A DNA stretch of 64,000 nucleotides from Berberis thunbergii (Eukaryota; Streptophyta; Magnoliopsida; Ranunculales; Berberidaceae): contig QNQO01000222.1 in the NCBI GenBank assembly GCA_003290165.1, positions 806,001 through 870,000 of the forward strand, read 5' to 3'. The notes under the pieces are model-generated. The model did no database searches. It worked only from the letters and a program-made list of their open reading frames with translations, and was not told the DNA's origin. Of this stretch, positions 11,679-23,852 are shown one piece after another (the stretch's first letter is position 1; each line of letters opens with the position of its first letter). Position numbers and translations under genes: made by a program.

Positions 11679-12236
11679 TGATACATCAAAATAGACTGAT
11701 TATCTCGGTTGTACACGTGGCATGAAGCCACATCACGAGAATACAACACTCAATCCACTGGGCCAACTCATAAAGTCAAAAAGGATTGAAGCCAATTATA
11801 TTGGCCCAAACTAGGCTCACTTCTAAGGAGGCATAAGCAAAATCCAAATCCACACCCAAACGAATCAAAGCCCAAATCCAAGCACATTACACGTTCTTTC
11901 ATAAAGAAGGATAGCATTGCACCAAGAAAGAGTCATGGAGGGACCTACGCCTCTACGAACACATCTCCATTAAGTAGGAGATTGTTATAGAAACATCTTC
12001 CGTTGCGCCTCACATGCTTAAGTCACGCAAAGAGTTAACGACTATTATAAAAAGTAAATGAAACATTTGACAAAGATATGCAACTTTAACTGAGTTTTGT
12101 TCAGATTCACTTCTTTTTTCCAACAGAGTTACTGACTTAAACATCGGAGTGCCTTAGGCCACCCAAAATGTGGTCATTGGCAATCTAACAGTAATTTTGC
12201 AGGACACTCATAGGAAGACGATTTTTGGACGCATCA
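11679..12236 (+). repeat. Tat-A 3' LTR
   Basis: 558 bp, starting TGATACATCAAAA and ending GACGCATCA. Its 3' third is homologous to the LTR ends of Tat-B and Tat-D, read in reverse there: the AAACATCGGAGTG segment matches their CACTCCGATG, and a TTTTGCAGG segment is shared. A TATTATAAAAAG box near 12032 could be the TATA. Its partner LTR is outside the window, so the far boundary rests on comparison alone. Confidence 0.75.
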
Positions 12237-13136
12237 ATATGCATAGACACAGAGATGGACACGAACATACATGCCATGTCAAACAAGGACATTATAAGCT
12301 GCCTCGACAATTTTTCAAAAAATTAGGATTTGACGACACATCATACCATTTGTTTTAATAGTCTTTTGAACATAAACACTAATCCAATAAAGAAAACATT
12401 TTGAATAGAAAAGAACAAGAAAACTATGAAGATGCACAATGCTTTTGTCTATGTTACAAGTAAAAAAAAAAGTACAAATGAAGATGTACAAAAAGTTGAG
12501 AAGAATACGATACTCTATATGCAAGAAAAAACAAAGGTATAGAACAAGCAAATGAGGGGAAAAAAAGCAATTGGTTTTTATCGACCTTTTTGTCTTGAAT
12601 CACAATTTCATTTCACTTCAAATGGATTAACACTATTCAAATTAGGCAGTTATTTGCAGCCACGTAAAAGTAAAAAATAAAACAAATTTAATTGTCGAGT
12701 CTTAACTGTATCTTGACCGAATTTCAGGTGTATCAAAAGCATGCCCAAACGTTGACCACATTGATCATATGTCTGACGAACCTACTAACATGTTGACCAC
12801 ATGTTCGACGCATATCCGACAAGTATCGATATAAGGCATGTATCGGACATGAGTACACCAAGTTATCCAAAGAGTTTGTGCTTCTAGCATGATATAATAG
12901 ATTATATATTAAGTGATATAAATCATCATACTAACTAATAAATGTCGGCATATATCTCATTTATTTAATAAAATGTGTTATATATATCCTTTTGAGATTG
13001 ACATATAAACAACTTAATATAGCTAAAATTTCAGAAATATCTAGATTTTCATGGTTATCTATAATTAATTATGAAAATTTAGAATATGAATCAATTCAAT
13101 AAATGTTAATTTCCAACCATACAACCTTGTCTACCA
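12237..13136. other. Non-coding spacer between two Tat elements
   Basis: AT-rich. No ORF or repeat pair could be supported. A GACGCATATCCGACAAG-like stretch near 12805-12860 repeats short cgac/cgga words but no ordered array was found. Confidence 0.5.
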
Positions 13137-13822
13137 TTAGGCGCGCAATAAAAGTGTAAGATATTACTGAGTACTACAGCATCCAAAATGTAACATTACC
13201 ATGACAAAAAGTTAAATATAACACAAACAAAATATGACATCCTAAAAAAAAATATGTAAGGCAGAATCAATCCTCCTCTTCAGTATTACATCATAGCCAA
13301 TGATTGTTGTTTGTTATGATTACCTCCAAAGTCAAGATCTAAACAAGAAGATGAATTCGGCTGATAAAATTAGGGTTGCATACTTCAGTCATCTTTATTG
13401 TTCACCTTATATATAAGGGCATTTAATTTCATTAACTCTACCTCTGATTGTGCAATGGAGGGAGAAAATATTGTTCAGAATTTCCCCCATCATGTTATGT
13501 CTTTGTAGGGTTTTTACCCGTCCATGGCTTAATCTTCTTTGGCTTTTGTTTCTAGTGAGCTCAATGTCCTTGATTAGACTTATGATTGGTCCGAGCCTTG
13601 GGCTTATCCTAACCCAAGGGTTTGTATTCTGGTTTTTTGTCCAGGGCCAAGCTCCTCAATTGATGCCACATTAGGCTTGTGTAATTTGGGATTGGTCTAC
13701 TGACATATAGGTTGGATTGGGCCTGACTGGGACCTTCCTTGGGCTTGGTCCATCCAAGCCATATTTAAATAGGGTTTCATCGTGCCACATGTACGACAAC
13801 GAGACAACTGTTTGATGTCTCA
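13137..13822 (-). repeat. Tat-B 3' LTR (diverged)
   Basis: About 685 bp matching 23242-23852 over most of its length. The stretch around TAAAATTAGGGTTGCATAC and CCAAGCTCCT is clearest, and both end GTTTGATGTCTCA. The left edge near 13137 (GGCGCGCAATA) aligns with GATGCGCGCAAAT of the other copy, but an insertion around 13230-13340 blurs it. A TATATATAAG box is present on the minus strand near 13410. Confidence 0.7.
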
Positions 13823-14162
13823 TCGGTTACTCCTTCTAGTTAGTGGGGTTGCATGCAAGGCCACTAACTTAGCCTACGTGGGGGATTGCGCTATGCCATG
13901 ATGTCTTTTCTCAGCGCCTCTTAGGACTCTGCACAGCATTTGATGATGGTGTGAATGTTGGTCGTTGCCTTGTTCACACGCAAAGCCTATATAAAGCTAG
14001 TTTTGGGGAATTTGGTTTATTTACATCCTCAAAACTTCCATAGCCCTTTGTTGTAATCTGTCTTCGAGCTTGCAACTCGAATTCAGAACAACTCTCGCTT
14101 CTACCAAACCAGTCTGACAAAAGAACTATTCGTCCACCTGCCTCGACTTCTTTAGGGAGTCA

Positions 14163-16720
14163 TTGATGACGGAGGCAAACTTGGTTGATCTACGTCTACA
14201 GTACCAAATTCTTGATAATTTGGAACTCATCCTCATGGGGCCTGATGACTTCCATTCCCTGCTGATAAAGGGTAATGTCTACCTTTACAAGGCCACGTTC
14301 AAGGTGGGCAATCGTTTTCCTGCTCCAGACGCCATTTGGCTTACCAAGGCATCCCTCCAATGTAATTAGCGCCCAATGGGTGGACCTTGATTGCAATTAT
14401 AATCAAGGTGATGGAGTATGGGCTCCGTTTGTCAATGAAGGTACTGCATTCGTTGACATTCATTAGAATGAATCCCAATGGGATTTGTTATTTGAGAAAG
14501 CATGCCTGTCTGGACAAACTTCAAGATGACTTCAAGAATTGGTTGAAGTGTTGCTTTCTTGCTTTTGTCGATTCTGAGTACTTCACATTCGATGGCAATT
14601 TCGTCCTACGCACCTTCAGGAATCTGAATAAGCTCTTAGTTCCTTTTCTTCATTTTCGTTTTGTCGTAGTTGTTGACTGAATTGTCATTTGTCTTGTAAT
14701 TAGCGCATTTGCCCCCTCCAACTTTCAGCAGTGAAGAGGATGACACGAGGGCTTAGTTTCTCAAGCTGCCGATAAGGACCATTCTGGATGTCTTCAGTTC
14801 AGAAAGTATCAGGCGGAGTGGTCTGTTTTCTCCCATGGTCGGTGGTCCATTGCAGACTCTAATTGCTCTTGGAAATCATCTTCAGGGGTGAAGGGTCATG
14901 TTACAGAACAGTGAAAAAGAAGCTTCGGGCGGTGAAGATGCCAAGCCCTTCAAAAAGAAAAGCTTTGGAAGGATTGGTCTCCCCAGTCTGCTCGGCAAAG
15001 AAGGCCAAGCTTGTTGCTACTCCGGTCGGCTGATCTTCCAACTTCGCTAATTTCCTAAGAAATGGCGTATAGTTTCCCAGGATTAATGATCCCAGTCTGT
15101 GGAGAAACTGATATTGAGTCGGACAGCCCACACTAGACGACGCTTAAGTCTTTTGTTGCATTCCTCCTCCGGTTCCTCGCGCTCCATCGTCTCTTCTGAA
15201 AGTCAAGCTTTCGTAATTCGCTCAAATTGAAGACCCAGCAAAATTAGCAACGAAGAATTTGAAATTGCATTGAATAAAGATTCTTCAGGTTGCCTTGAGG
15301 TGCTCTGCCAATCCGAAAGGAGATCGTCATTTTTCGAAATACTTCGTCTATGATCCCTCAGTAGATCATGAAGCCAATGATCGAGGGTAGAGTTCAGGGG
15401 CCCCAATTCTAAGGGTGGTTGATCCGCGGACTTATCGACTACCTGAATATCCATCGTTCCACCCTAATTCGTGGACATGCCTCTCCTGAATCCTTCACTG
15501 GCTGTTGCGGACAAGAGGAAGGGTGTTGTTGAGTTCCCCCCTCTTTCGACGTTGTCTGAGGAGGGGCAGGTATGATTTCTGGCCCCAAGGTTTTTCATTC
15601 AAATGCTCGAGTTAGTCTTCTTGCTTCGGGAGCTCTCCACTTTGGTACCGATGGCAAACACTTTTGGCATCATGAAGTTGACTACCGATAGGGCTCTCGC
15701 CAGCACATCAATGAGTGGTATCACTGACTGGCAAACCGTGAGCCTTTGACTGAAAGGACTGTGAGGGATCACTATGATCTGAAACAGTGTATTTAATATC
15801 GGTAAGTCTGCAACTTGTACTTTAGCTTTTTAATATGATAGTTATTATGCTTTGCGCTGATAGTTTCACATGTGTTTTTCTAACTAGGGGAAGACCCACT
15901 TGAACTATGCTAGCATGGTGGGAACTGAGGTGGGGTTGCTTGGAACAGAGTATGCCTTAGAGAGGGTGTTTGCTGAGCAGCAATTAAAACTCTCGGATCT
16001 TTTAAGTGGATGGCTTGAAAAGGAAACTAATTGTCCAATCTGGTCAGGTGACGCAACTAAAGGAAGGCTAGGAGAGCAAGGATAGGGTAGTCGCCAAGAA
16101 GGTTGTCATAGCTAATGAGTTGGAGTTTGCTCAAAAGGTTGTCATTGATGCTTAGGGTGCTCTTGAAAAGGAACAGGCTGAGTATGCTTACCAGAAAGAT
16201 CTTTGTGATAAGGCTGAGGTGTTGTGGTTATACTCTGACCGAGAGCAGGTCCGCTTGAAGGAACAACTAGAGTCTGAGCGGAACGGGAGTGACGAGGCTG
16301 GTTGGCATATTGAGAAGTAAGACTGGCTCGGGCCAAAAAGGAGCTAACCATCTCAAAGGCACAGTGGTAAGCCAGAATAAAGGAGCTCTGTGAGGCTGCA
16401 GAGACTTTCCAGTTCAACCAGTTGTTGGAGGGAAGCATCAGATGTTGGATCTGATCAAACATAAACATGAAGATTAGGGCATTTCTGCCTATAGGATACT
16501 GGCTTACAGGTACTTTGAGGAGGTGAATGATTTCCTTCCTTTCTCGACTTATTTGTCTAAGGCTACTCCAGATGTCCCAAAGTCTGCTACTATCGATTCA
16601 AAACCTGCCCCAGCTTTTTCCCTAGCTTGCTTCGTCTGCTTCCAAACTTGCATCTCCTGCCCCAGCTAGTTTTGATACTGCTCTTATTGTGTACAAACAT
16701 TTATCTTGATCAATAAAGTT
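14163..16720 (+). pseudogene. Tat-B antisense accessory ORF with coiled-coil tail
   Basis: Reads opposite to gag-pol. The N-terminal part (14163-14369) has LRLQYQILDNLELILMGPDD. From about 14477 to 14581 comes the 35-residue block I-C-x-L-x4-C-x5-D-D-x3-W-x4-F-x3-V-x3-Y-F shared with Tat-A and Tat-D. A long charged helical region follows at about 15900-16480 (LEKEQAEYAYQKDLCDKAEV and similar), which looks coiled-coil. An intron-like interval (GGTAAGT at 15798 to TTCTAACTAG at about 15890) could be spliced. Stops occur throughout. In Grande-type elements such antisense genes encode nuclear proteins; a role here is unknown. Confidence 0.6.
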
Positions 16721-16799
16721 TATATTTTCCTCTTTCCCGCATGCTTTGTATCTGAGTATGTGATTGAGTCTTTGAACTCCAGATTTAGCTAAGTTCTCA

Positions 16800-17990
16800 A
16801 TCTTTGTTTAGACTTGAATGACATAAGCCATCTTGGTCCTGAATTAGACTAGGTTGCAAAGAAGTTGTCTTAGAACTTAAATAATTAGGCCATCTTAGTC
16901 CTGAACTGGATTCTGCAAAGAAGTCGTCTTAGTCTAGATGACTAGACCTAAATAATTAGGCCATCTTAATCCTCATTCGAACTAGGCTGAAAGGAAGTCG
17001 TCTTAGTCTAGAACGACCAGACTTAAATAATTGAGCCATCTTGATCCTTAACTGGACTAGGCTGAAAAGAAGAAAACTTGGACAGAACTGGCTAGACTTA
17101 AATATTGTACGTCATGTTAACCCTTAATCAGACTAGGCTACTTAGAAATCGTCTTGATCAAGCTTCCTGAGCTCCGACCAGACTTAAATGTTGTACGCCA
17201 TGTTAATCTTTAGTTGGACTAGGCTACTTAGAAGTCATCTTGATCAAGCCTTCTGAGCTCCGACTAGACTTAAATATTGTACGTCATGTTAATCCTTAAT
17301 CGGACTACGCTACTTAGAAGGGGATCGATCAATCATGTGCAATCTTACACAGGCTTTTTGAGCTCTGACTAAACTTAGTCATTTCAAGGCATCTTAATCA
17401 TCAATTAGACTTGGCTTGGATACTCAGAGCCATCTTGATCCTCATTTAGACTAGAGAAAATAAGTTATCTTGGTTAGTACTGAGTAGACTTGAATAGTGT
17501 ACGTCATGTCAATCCTTAATCGAACTAAGCTACTTAGAAGTCATCTAATCGAGCTTCATGAGCTATGACCAGACTTAGTCATTTCAAGTCATCTTAATCC
17601 TCAATTGGACTAAGCTTGGATACCCTGAGCCATCTTGATCCTCATTTGGACTAGGTTATAAAGCGGGGCGACGAGTCATCTTGATCAGGCTTCATCAGCT
17701 CTAACTAGACTTCGTCGTTTCAAGCCATCTTAATCCTCATTTGGACTAGGCTTGGATACTATAAGCCATCTTGATCCACATTTGGACTAGGCTGCAAAGC
17801 GGAGTAACAAGTCATCTTGATCAGGCTTCTTGAGCTCTTACTAGACTGTCATTTTAGGTCATCTTGGTCCTTAGTTGAACTAGGCTGTAGGGAAGGGTGA
17901 CGAGTCGTCTTGACCAGGTTTTGTAAGCTTCTAACTAGGCTTCATCGTTTTAGGCCATCTTGATTCTTAGTCGAATTAGGCTTCCCCTGT
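16800..17990. repeat. Tat-B tandem-repeat block, degenerate 60-90 bp units
   Basis: Repeated phrases of the type GCCATCTTAATCCTCATTTG, GACTAGGCT, and TCATCTTGATCAGGCTTC. Successive GCCATCT/GTCATGT starts at 16827, 16889, 16960, 17035, 17111, 17197 and 17283 give spacings of 62, 71, 75, 76, 86 and 86 bp. Later copies carry longer compound units with AGCTCTGACTAGACTT. The block lies between the integrase end and the accessory ORF, the hypervariable 3' position known for satellite-like repeats in Ogre/Tat elements. Confidence 0.8.
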
Positions 17991-18061
17991 TTCTTCTCTT
18001 AAATTCGTTTCTACATGTTCGCGTGGAGCTGGAAAATGAACTTTTACAGAAAATATTTGTT

Positions 18062-21000
18062 TTATTGATAATATTTCTTCAAGTATTCCACATTACAAGG
18101 TCTCTTAAGACCTTTTCCACTCAGGTTTCCTAACCAGTAAGTTCCTAGCCTGTTGATCTTTGTCACCTTATAGGGCCCTCCCCGGTTTTGACTCAGCTTG
18201 TCTGCCCCTGGTTCTTTCGTATTCAATTGGGTTTTTATCAGTACCCAATCTCCAACTTTGAACTCTCGAGGTTTGACTTTCTTGTTAAGGTAATGAGCCA
18301 TTTTCTATTTGTAGGCTGTTATTTTGATTGAAGCATGTCTTTTCTTTATTCGAGAAGGTACAGTCTAACCCTTTGGGCTTCTCCATTGTCTTCCAACCTG
18401 AATTCCTCTATTCTGAAGGTTGGAATTCCGAATTCTAATGGGATCATTACTTCAGGCCCATAGGTGAGAGCAAACGATATTTACCTTGACGGGGTCCTCT
18501 TTTTGGTATGGTAAGCCCAGAGTATTCCTGGCAACTCCGAAACCCAGAGTCCTTTAGTTGTTTTTCTTGATTGCATCAATTATGGTTCGGTTGGTGACTT
18601 ATGCTTGTTCGCTGGCCTGGGGACCCGCCGCTGAGTAGTGGTAGCTAAACTTATTCACCTTTTTGCTTTTGAACAGAGTCCCATATCATTGACTGTCTTT
18701 GGAATACTACACCTGCAGATGATGGACTTCCAAAAGAAGTTTTCGATTTGACTCACCTATTTTGGACAACGGTTCAACCTCTACCCATTTGGTAAAGTAG
18801 TCCAGCGACAATGAGGAATCTCTTCTTAGAGTGGGAATGGGCCTATTATGTTCGTTCCCCACTATGCAAAGGGCCATGGACTAGTCACGATACCGGGTTT
18901 TTAGCAGGCATGTGCGTGTACAGGGCATACCTTTGACACCTATCACATTCGGGACCAGGTCCTTAGTCTTCTACTGCATTTTAGGCCAATAGTAACCTAA
19001 CGTAAGGACTTTATTGGCCAACGTCTTTCCTCCGGGATGATTCCCGCATATTCTTTTATGGATTTCTCTGACATAATATGCTTCATTGATAGCCAGAGAT
19101 CTGAGTAGCGGCCCAGTTGTTGATCTCTTATACAGCTTGTAGTTGAGGAGTGTATATTGCACTGCCCTATTTTTCAACTTACGAGCATCCAGTTTTTTTG
19201 ATGGGAAGACTCCATCCTTGATGTACACAACTATGGGACTCATCTAGCTAGTTTTTCTGCTAATGTCGCAAGTGTCGTGGAGTTCTTCTTCTTCTAGAGT
19301 AGACTTTTCTTAAAGATCTATAAGCTTGTCGGGGTTGTCTTTTGCGAATGAAGCCATGTTGGCCAAAATATCAGCTCTTTCATTCTCTGTTTTGGGACAA
19401 TGTCAGAGTGCGACCTTATTGAATCCCATCATGATGCTAATTGTTTTCTCAAAGTAAGCGAACATCTTGGGGCCCTTAGAATTGAATTCTTCATTCACCT
19501 ACCAGTTTGGAATCTTTGTACACTGTGATTTCTACTCTAATCCCTTTTGCTAGCTTTAGTCCAGACATGAAGGCTTCGTACTTAGCCTCATTATTGGAAG
19601 GACTGAAGTTGAGTCTGATGGCCTTTTCCAGAGTTATTCTCTCTAGAATGCAAATGATGATCCCAGCCCCACTTCCTTTCTCGTTGAATGATTTGTCACA
19701 TCGTAGGATCCACCATTGTGGGGTTGGTTCGTGGATGTCTTCCTCTTGGTGTTTTGGCCTCGATTATCTTCCCCCAATGAAATCAGCAATGAAATTTGCT
19801 AACAACTGCGCTTTAATGGTCGATCTCGGAGCATAGTAGATATCAAATTGTTCCGGCTCTACTAACCATCCTTCCTTACAACCCTGGTTTGTGCAATACT
19901 GATCAGAGTTGATATTCAGCAAGGATTGTTATTGAGTGAGCTTGGAAATAAAGTCTTAGCTTTCTGGAAGAGGTAACTAGTGTCGATGCCAATTTCTCTA
20001 AGCTGGGGTAATTAGCCTATGCCTCAACAAATGTTTTGCTGACGTAGTAAACTGGCAATTGTTTCCCCTTGTCCTCCCGGACTGACTACATATTTCGAGA
20101 CCGAGAGGTACAAATAAAGTATTTCTCCCGGAATGGGCTTTAAGAATGGCTATGCACTCCCCATGTACGCTTTCAGACTCTGGAAGGTATGGTCGCATCT
20201 TTAATCCTATTTGAATTCCTTGCTCCCCTTCAAATTTTTAAATAATGAAAGACACTTGTTTGAAGATTTGAAGATGAATTTGTTCAGGGCTACAACCCTT
20301 CCAGTCAGACTCTAATCTCTTTTAATATGCATAGGTGACCATGTCGAGAATAATCTGAATCTACTTTGGGTCAACTTTTATTCCTCTATCGTTGACTATG
20401 TAACCCAGGAGCTTTCCAGACTCTACTCCGAAGATACACTTTTGGGCATTCAGCTTCATTCGGTACTTGCGGAGTTTCGCGAATGTATCTTTTAGGTTTG
20501 CAATGTGATCAGAGCTGTAGAGGCTTTATTACGAGCATATCGTCGATGTAGACTTCCATTGTCTTCCTAATTTTTTCCTAATCTTCAGTCTGAATGGCAT
20601 CACCCGGTGGCAGTATGTACATCTTTCTGTTATGAAAGGTATTTTCCTGATCTGGTGGGTGCATCTTGATCTGATTGTATTTGGAGTAAGCATCCATGAA
20701 ACTCAGAAGGCTGTGTCAAAAAAATAATCTGATTTATCTGGAAAATGGAAAGCTATCTTTAGGGCAAGCCTTATTGAGGTAAATGTCGTCCACGCAAACT
20801 CTCCACTTTTCATTTTTTTACCAAGATTGCTTGCCAGCCATTCAAGATAGTGCAACTCTTTGATCATGCTAGCATTCAGTAGCCTCTACACCTCTTCATT
20901 AATGGCATGATTGCGCTTGGGGACCATCGACCTTATTTTTTTGTCTAAATGGCTTCGGGTCTGGATTGTGTGAGATTATGGAGGGGTCAGTTCCCACCAT

Positions 21001-21650
21001 ATCCTTCATTGTCTAGGAGAACACCTCCTAGCTTTACTTCAAAAGTTTTTATAAACTGGTCCGCCAATCCCTCGCTAAGGTTAAAACCTATCTGGACAAC
21101 TGTAGTGTTCGGTCATCCAAATAGACAATAATCGGCTCTTCTTTTGGCTTTCCAGCATATGGTTTTCCTCACGGACTAGGAGGTGTTTTTCTGAGTATGG
21201 AGACTGGACTTCTGATCCCGAGTTTGGGATTTCAGTAGTTAAACTCGCCATGCCCGAGCTGTAGCGACAGTGGGTTGATCTAACTTGATGGTTGCTATCT
21301 CATTATTGGAGGGTATTTGAGGCATTGGTGTTGCATGGAGGGGGCGTTGACGATCATAAACTTCGTCAGTATAACGTTTTGAAAGTGTGGCTCCTACCAC
21401 TACTGGTAGTTTGATCTTTTCCACCAGAAAACATTTTTCTCCACTAAAATCGATCATGGCATGGCTAGCCGATGTCATCTCCTTTTCTCAGAGTGCTTCT
21501 AGAAAAATAACATTGGTTGAACACTGTGTCTGCCAACAATCTTCTCACGTCCCACTTCGTTATCCCGATTGAGATAACTAGGGCGTCATTGTGGGGAAAG
21601 TGGACTCATAGCTTGTCTCATTCCGAGTATGTCAAATTCAAAACGAGGTG
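18062..21650 (-). pseudogene. Tat-B pol (protease, RT, RNase H, integrase), broken
   Basis: A heavily mutated polyprotein on the minus strand. VHFPHNDALV near 21605 marks the protease start. The RT catalytic box TMEVYIDDMLV is at about 20530-20565 and is intact as YIDD. The second RNase H-like region spans about 19500-19740 (GSGAG, NNEAKYEA, KDSKL). The integrase zinc-finger region is at 19243-18971 (YYVREIHKRICGNHPGGKTL, then YYWPKMQ). The integrase C-terminus at 18301-18062 (REFKVGDWVLIKTQ, GPYKVTKINRLGTYWL, NVEYLKKYYQ) ends at a normal stop. Many stops and frameshifts separate these pieces. Confidence 0.85.
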
Positions 21651-23152
21651 CCTTATTCGAGTGTGTTGAACAGGGCGGTCCTGTAGTTACATCTAGTTGT
21701 TCACAGCTTTTGGACCAACCTTTTCCTTGATCAATTGGACTGTCCCTGATTTTCACAAACATCATGCAAGATGCATATGATGTCCGAAGCCTTTTTTTCA
21801 ACCTCCCTCATTGACTTTTTTTCCTCAAGACTGCTTTTCTCCCAAGCCCACAAATTCCTTGAGTTTCCCTCTTTGGACCTAGTATTCGATTTCATTCCTG
21901 AGCTTCTTGTAGTCCTCAATATCATGGCCATTATCCTTGAGGAATGAACAATACTTGTTCATATCATGATTTGAAAGGATCTCCCTTGAGCTTGTGAGGC
22001 CACTTAATATCCTCCCAATGCTTCATGGCAGCGAGGACTTTAGCCAAACTGGTGTTGATCGGAGTGTACGGATGATACCTAGAGTTGATATAATTGGCGG
22101 ACCTTTCTTTCTCCTTGCCAGACTCGGGCTTACTGTGACTCCGTATCTTTTTGGGCCCATTTTCATTTCCTGTTTCCTTTCCTTTCCTGTCGGGGGTCCT
22201 AGAGGAGGGTTGGTCTCATTCTCACCCCCTTTCTTGGTCGTCCACATCTCCTCTAGGGTGATGTATTTATCTCTTGTGCGCTCTAAAGTCAGGAAATTAT
22301 AAAACTAACCGCCTTTAAGGTCGGAGGTGAAGGCAATGACATCATCACTACAGCCATCGATCAAGATCAACTCCTCGTTGAACCACTTTGCGTACTCTTT
22401 GAGAGTCTCAGTGGGCCTTTGTCTGAGGTTGAGTAAATAGTGGGGACCTTTTTCTGATCCACTAGCTTCGCACAAATTGGAGATGAAAGCTTTTGCCAAT
22501 ATATGGAATGAATTAATTGATCTGAGCTAGAAGCTATGAAACCAAGTCAAGGTTGTCTTCTTCAAGCTGGTGGGGAAGGCCCAACACATGATGGCATTGA
22601 ATCATTTTTTTAGTGCCATCACATGGTGGTAATGGCGCAGGTGGTGAGATAGATTTGATCTATCGTAAAACTCTAGCTTCGAGGGGTGAATTTCCTGGGC
22701 AGAGGCGCGCTCATGATCTTCTTGTAGAATGGAGGGACTGAGGTTGTTAAAGACCCCTGGATCCGTAGCCCCGAGTCGGAGTGGATTTTGGATGATAGGT
22801 ATGTCATCCCTTGATGTATAGTCTCCCTCGTCCCTCTAGTTTCCTTTAGGGTTAGCCCTTCGATCCCTAGTAGGGACTTTGTTACTTTCGTGAACAAACT
22901 CCCATTCCCTTGTTGAGTCTGAGCTCTTTCATGGTTTCCATTTTTCAGTGGTAGAAACGTTATTGGGCAAATATTTGCACCACCCATGGAAGTTGATCTA
23001 TTCAACACAAGATTTGGTCTACACGATATTCCATTGCAACTGCTCCAATGGTCAGTCAGAACAAGTTGGAGCGGTGGTGGGACTCTGCTGGCTAAAGCAT
23101 TGGCTAGATCTGCATTCCCGCCTCTGGCACGAGATCTTGTGTTGGTTACCAT
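21650..23152 (-). pseudogene. Tat-B gag, broken
   Basis: 23152-22673 begins MVTNTRSRARGG and ends with IMSAPLPRKF, the usual entry to the Tat gag domain. The capsid-like domain continues in 22499-22305 (NLRQRPTETLKEYAKWFNEE), then a charged region TLEEMWTTKKGGENETN near 22250 leads toward the protease. Several frame changes. The start codon lies about 90 bases inside the 5' LTR. Confidence 0.75.
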
Positions 23153-23241
23153 GCTTTAAGGCCTTTGGCCTTTGCAAATTGTGTGTTTGCTTTTTCGAGT
23201 TTGAGGAAATTGTATTGTGTTTTCCGAATGACAGATCAAAC

Positions 23242-23852
23242 TGATGCGCGCAAATTTATCATCCTTGAATTTGACCTGCAAAATGAGTAACAATGAACCA
23301 AAGACCACCGTGTGGTAGCCAAAGCCACTCCGATGGTAAAGTCAAGCTCTAAACAAAAAGATTTCAACAAATAAAATTAGGATTGCATACCTCACTCATC
23401 TTTCTTATTCACCATATATATGAGAGCATTTATTTTTGTCTTTGACTATCTCTGATTGCACATGAGGGGACACAATCTTGTTCAAAATCTTCATCCATCA
23501 AGTTATGTTCTTGTAGGGCTTTTACCCATCCATGACTTAATCTTTTTTGGCTTTGTTTCCCTTTTGGGCTCAATGTTCATAATTGGACTTATGAGTGGTC
23601 CAAGCGAGCCTTGGGCTTATTATAGACAAAGGGTTTGTATTCTGGCATTTTTATCCTGGGCCAAGCTCCTAGATTGCTACTACATTGGACTTGTGTAAAT
23701 TGGGCTTATTCTCCTGACTTATAGGCTTGATTGGGCGTGACTAGGACATGCCTTGGGCCCAACTAGGGTATGGCTTAAGCCTGTCCGTATATGCCATCTT
23801 CCATTAGGGTTTTTGTGCCACACGTACGATTGGACGACTGTTTGATGTCTCA
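23242..23852 (-). repeat. Tat-B 5' LTR
   Basis: 611 bp. On the plus strand it begins TGATGCGCGCAAATTT and ends TTTGATGTCTCA. The left boundary was extended to 23242 because the segment 23242-23310 aligns with the corresponding LTR ends of Tat-A and Tat-D (TTTTGCAGG, TGGTC.TTGG). Confidence 0.72.

Larger units (their letters stand above)
1..12236 (+). mobile_element. Tat-A: 3' part of a Ty3/gypsy Tat-lineage LTR element, interrupted
   Basis: The outer element of the left end. Only its 3' portion is in the window: an accessory ORF read on the minus strand (58-1142 and 10669-11340), a polypurine tract at 11661-11678 and a 3' LTR at 11679-12236. The plus orientation follows from the polypurine tract preceding the LTR start. 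Gag, pol and the 5' LTR must lie to the left. The element is split by the Athila-like insertion at 1143-10668, whose duplicated TGGAC flank marks the break. The accessory ORF resembles those of Tat-B and Tat-D, which supports the lineage call. The true left end is unknown. Confidence 0.75.
13137..23852 (-). mobile_element. Tat-B: degenerate Tat-lineage Ty3/gypsy element
   Basis: A 10.7-kb minus-oriented element. Order along the minus strand: 5' LTR (23242-23852), gag, protease, RT, two RNase H-like regions, integrase, tandem repeats (16800-17990), an accessory ORF on the plus strand (14163-16720) and the 3' LTR. A second RNase H-like region after RT (NNEAKYEA near 19590 and KDSKL near 19520) fits the additional archaeal-type RNase H known in Tat elements. 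Every ORF is riddled with stops, and no convincing target duplication remains, so this is an old copy. Confidence 0.85.

Noticed and set aside
22023..22302. Plus-strand ORF opposite Tat-B gag
   Set aside because: Mirror frame of the Pro/Gly-rich gag C-terminal region; no independent support.
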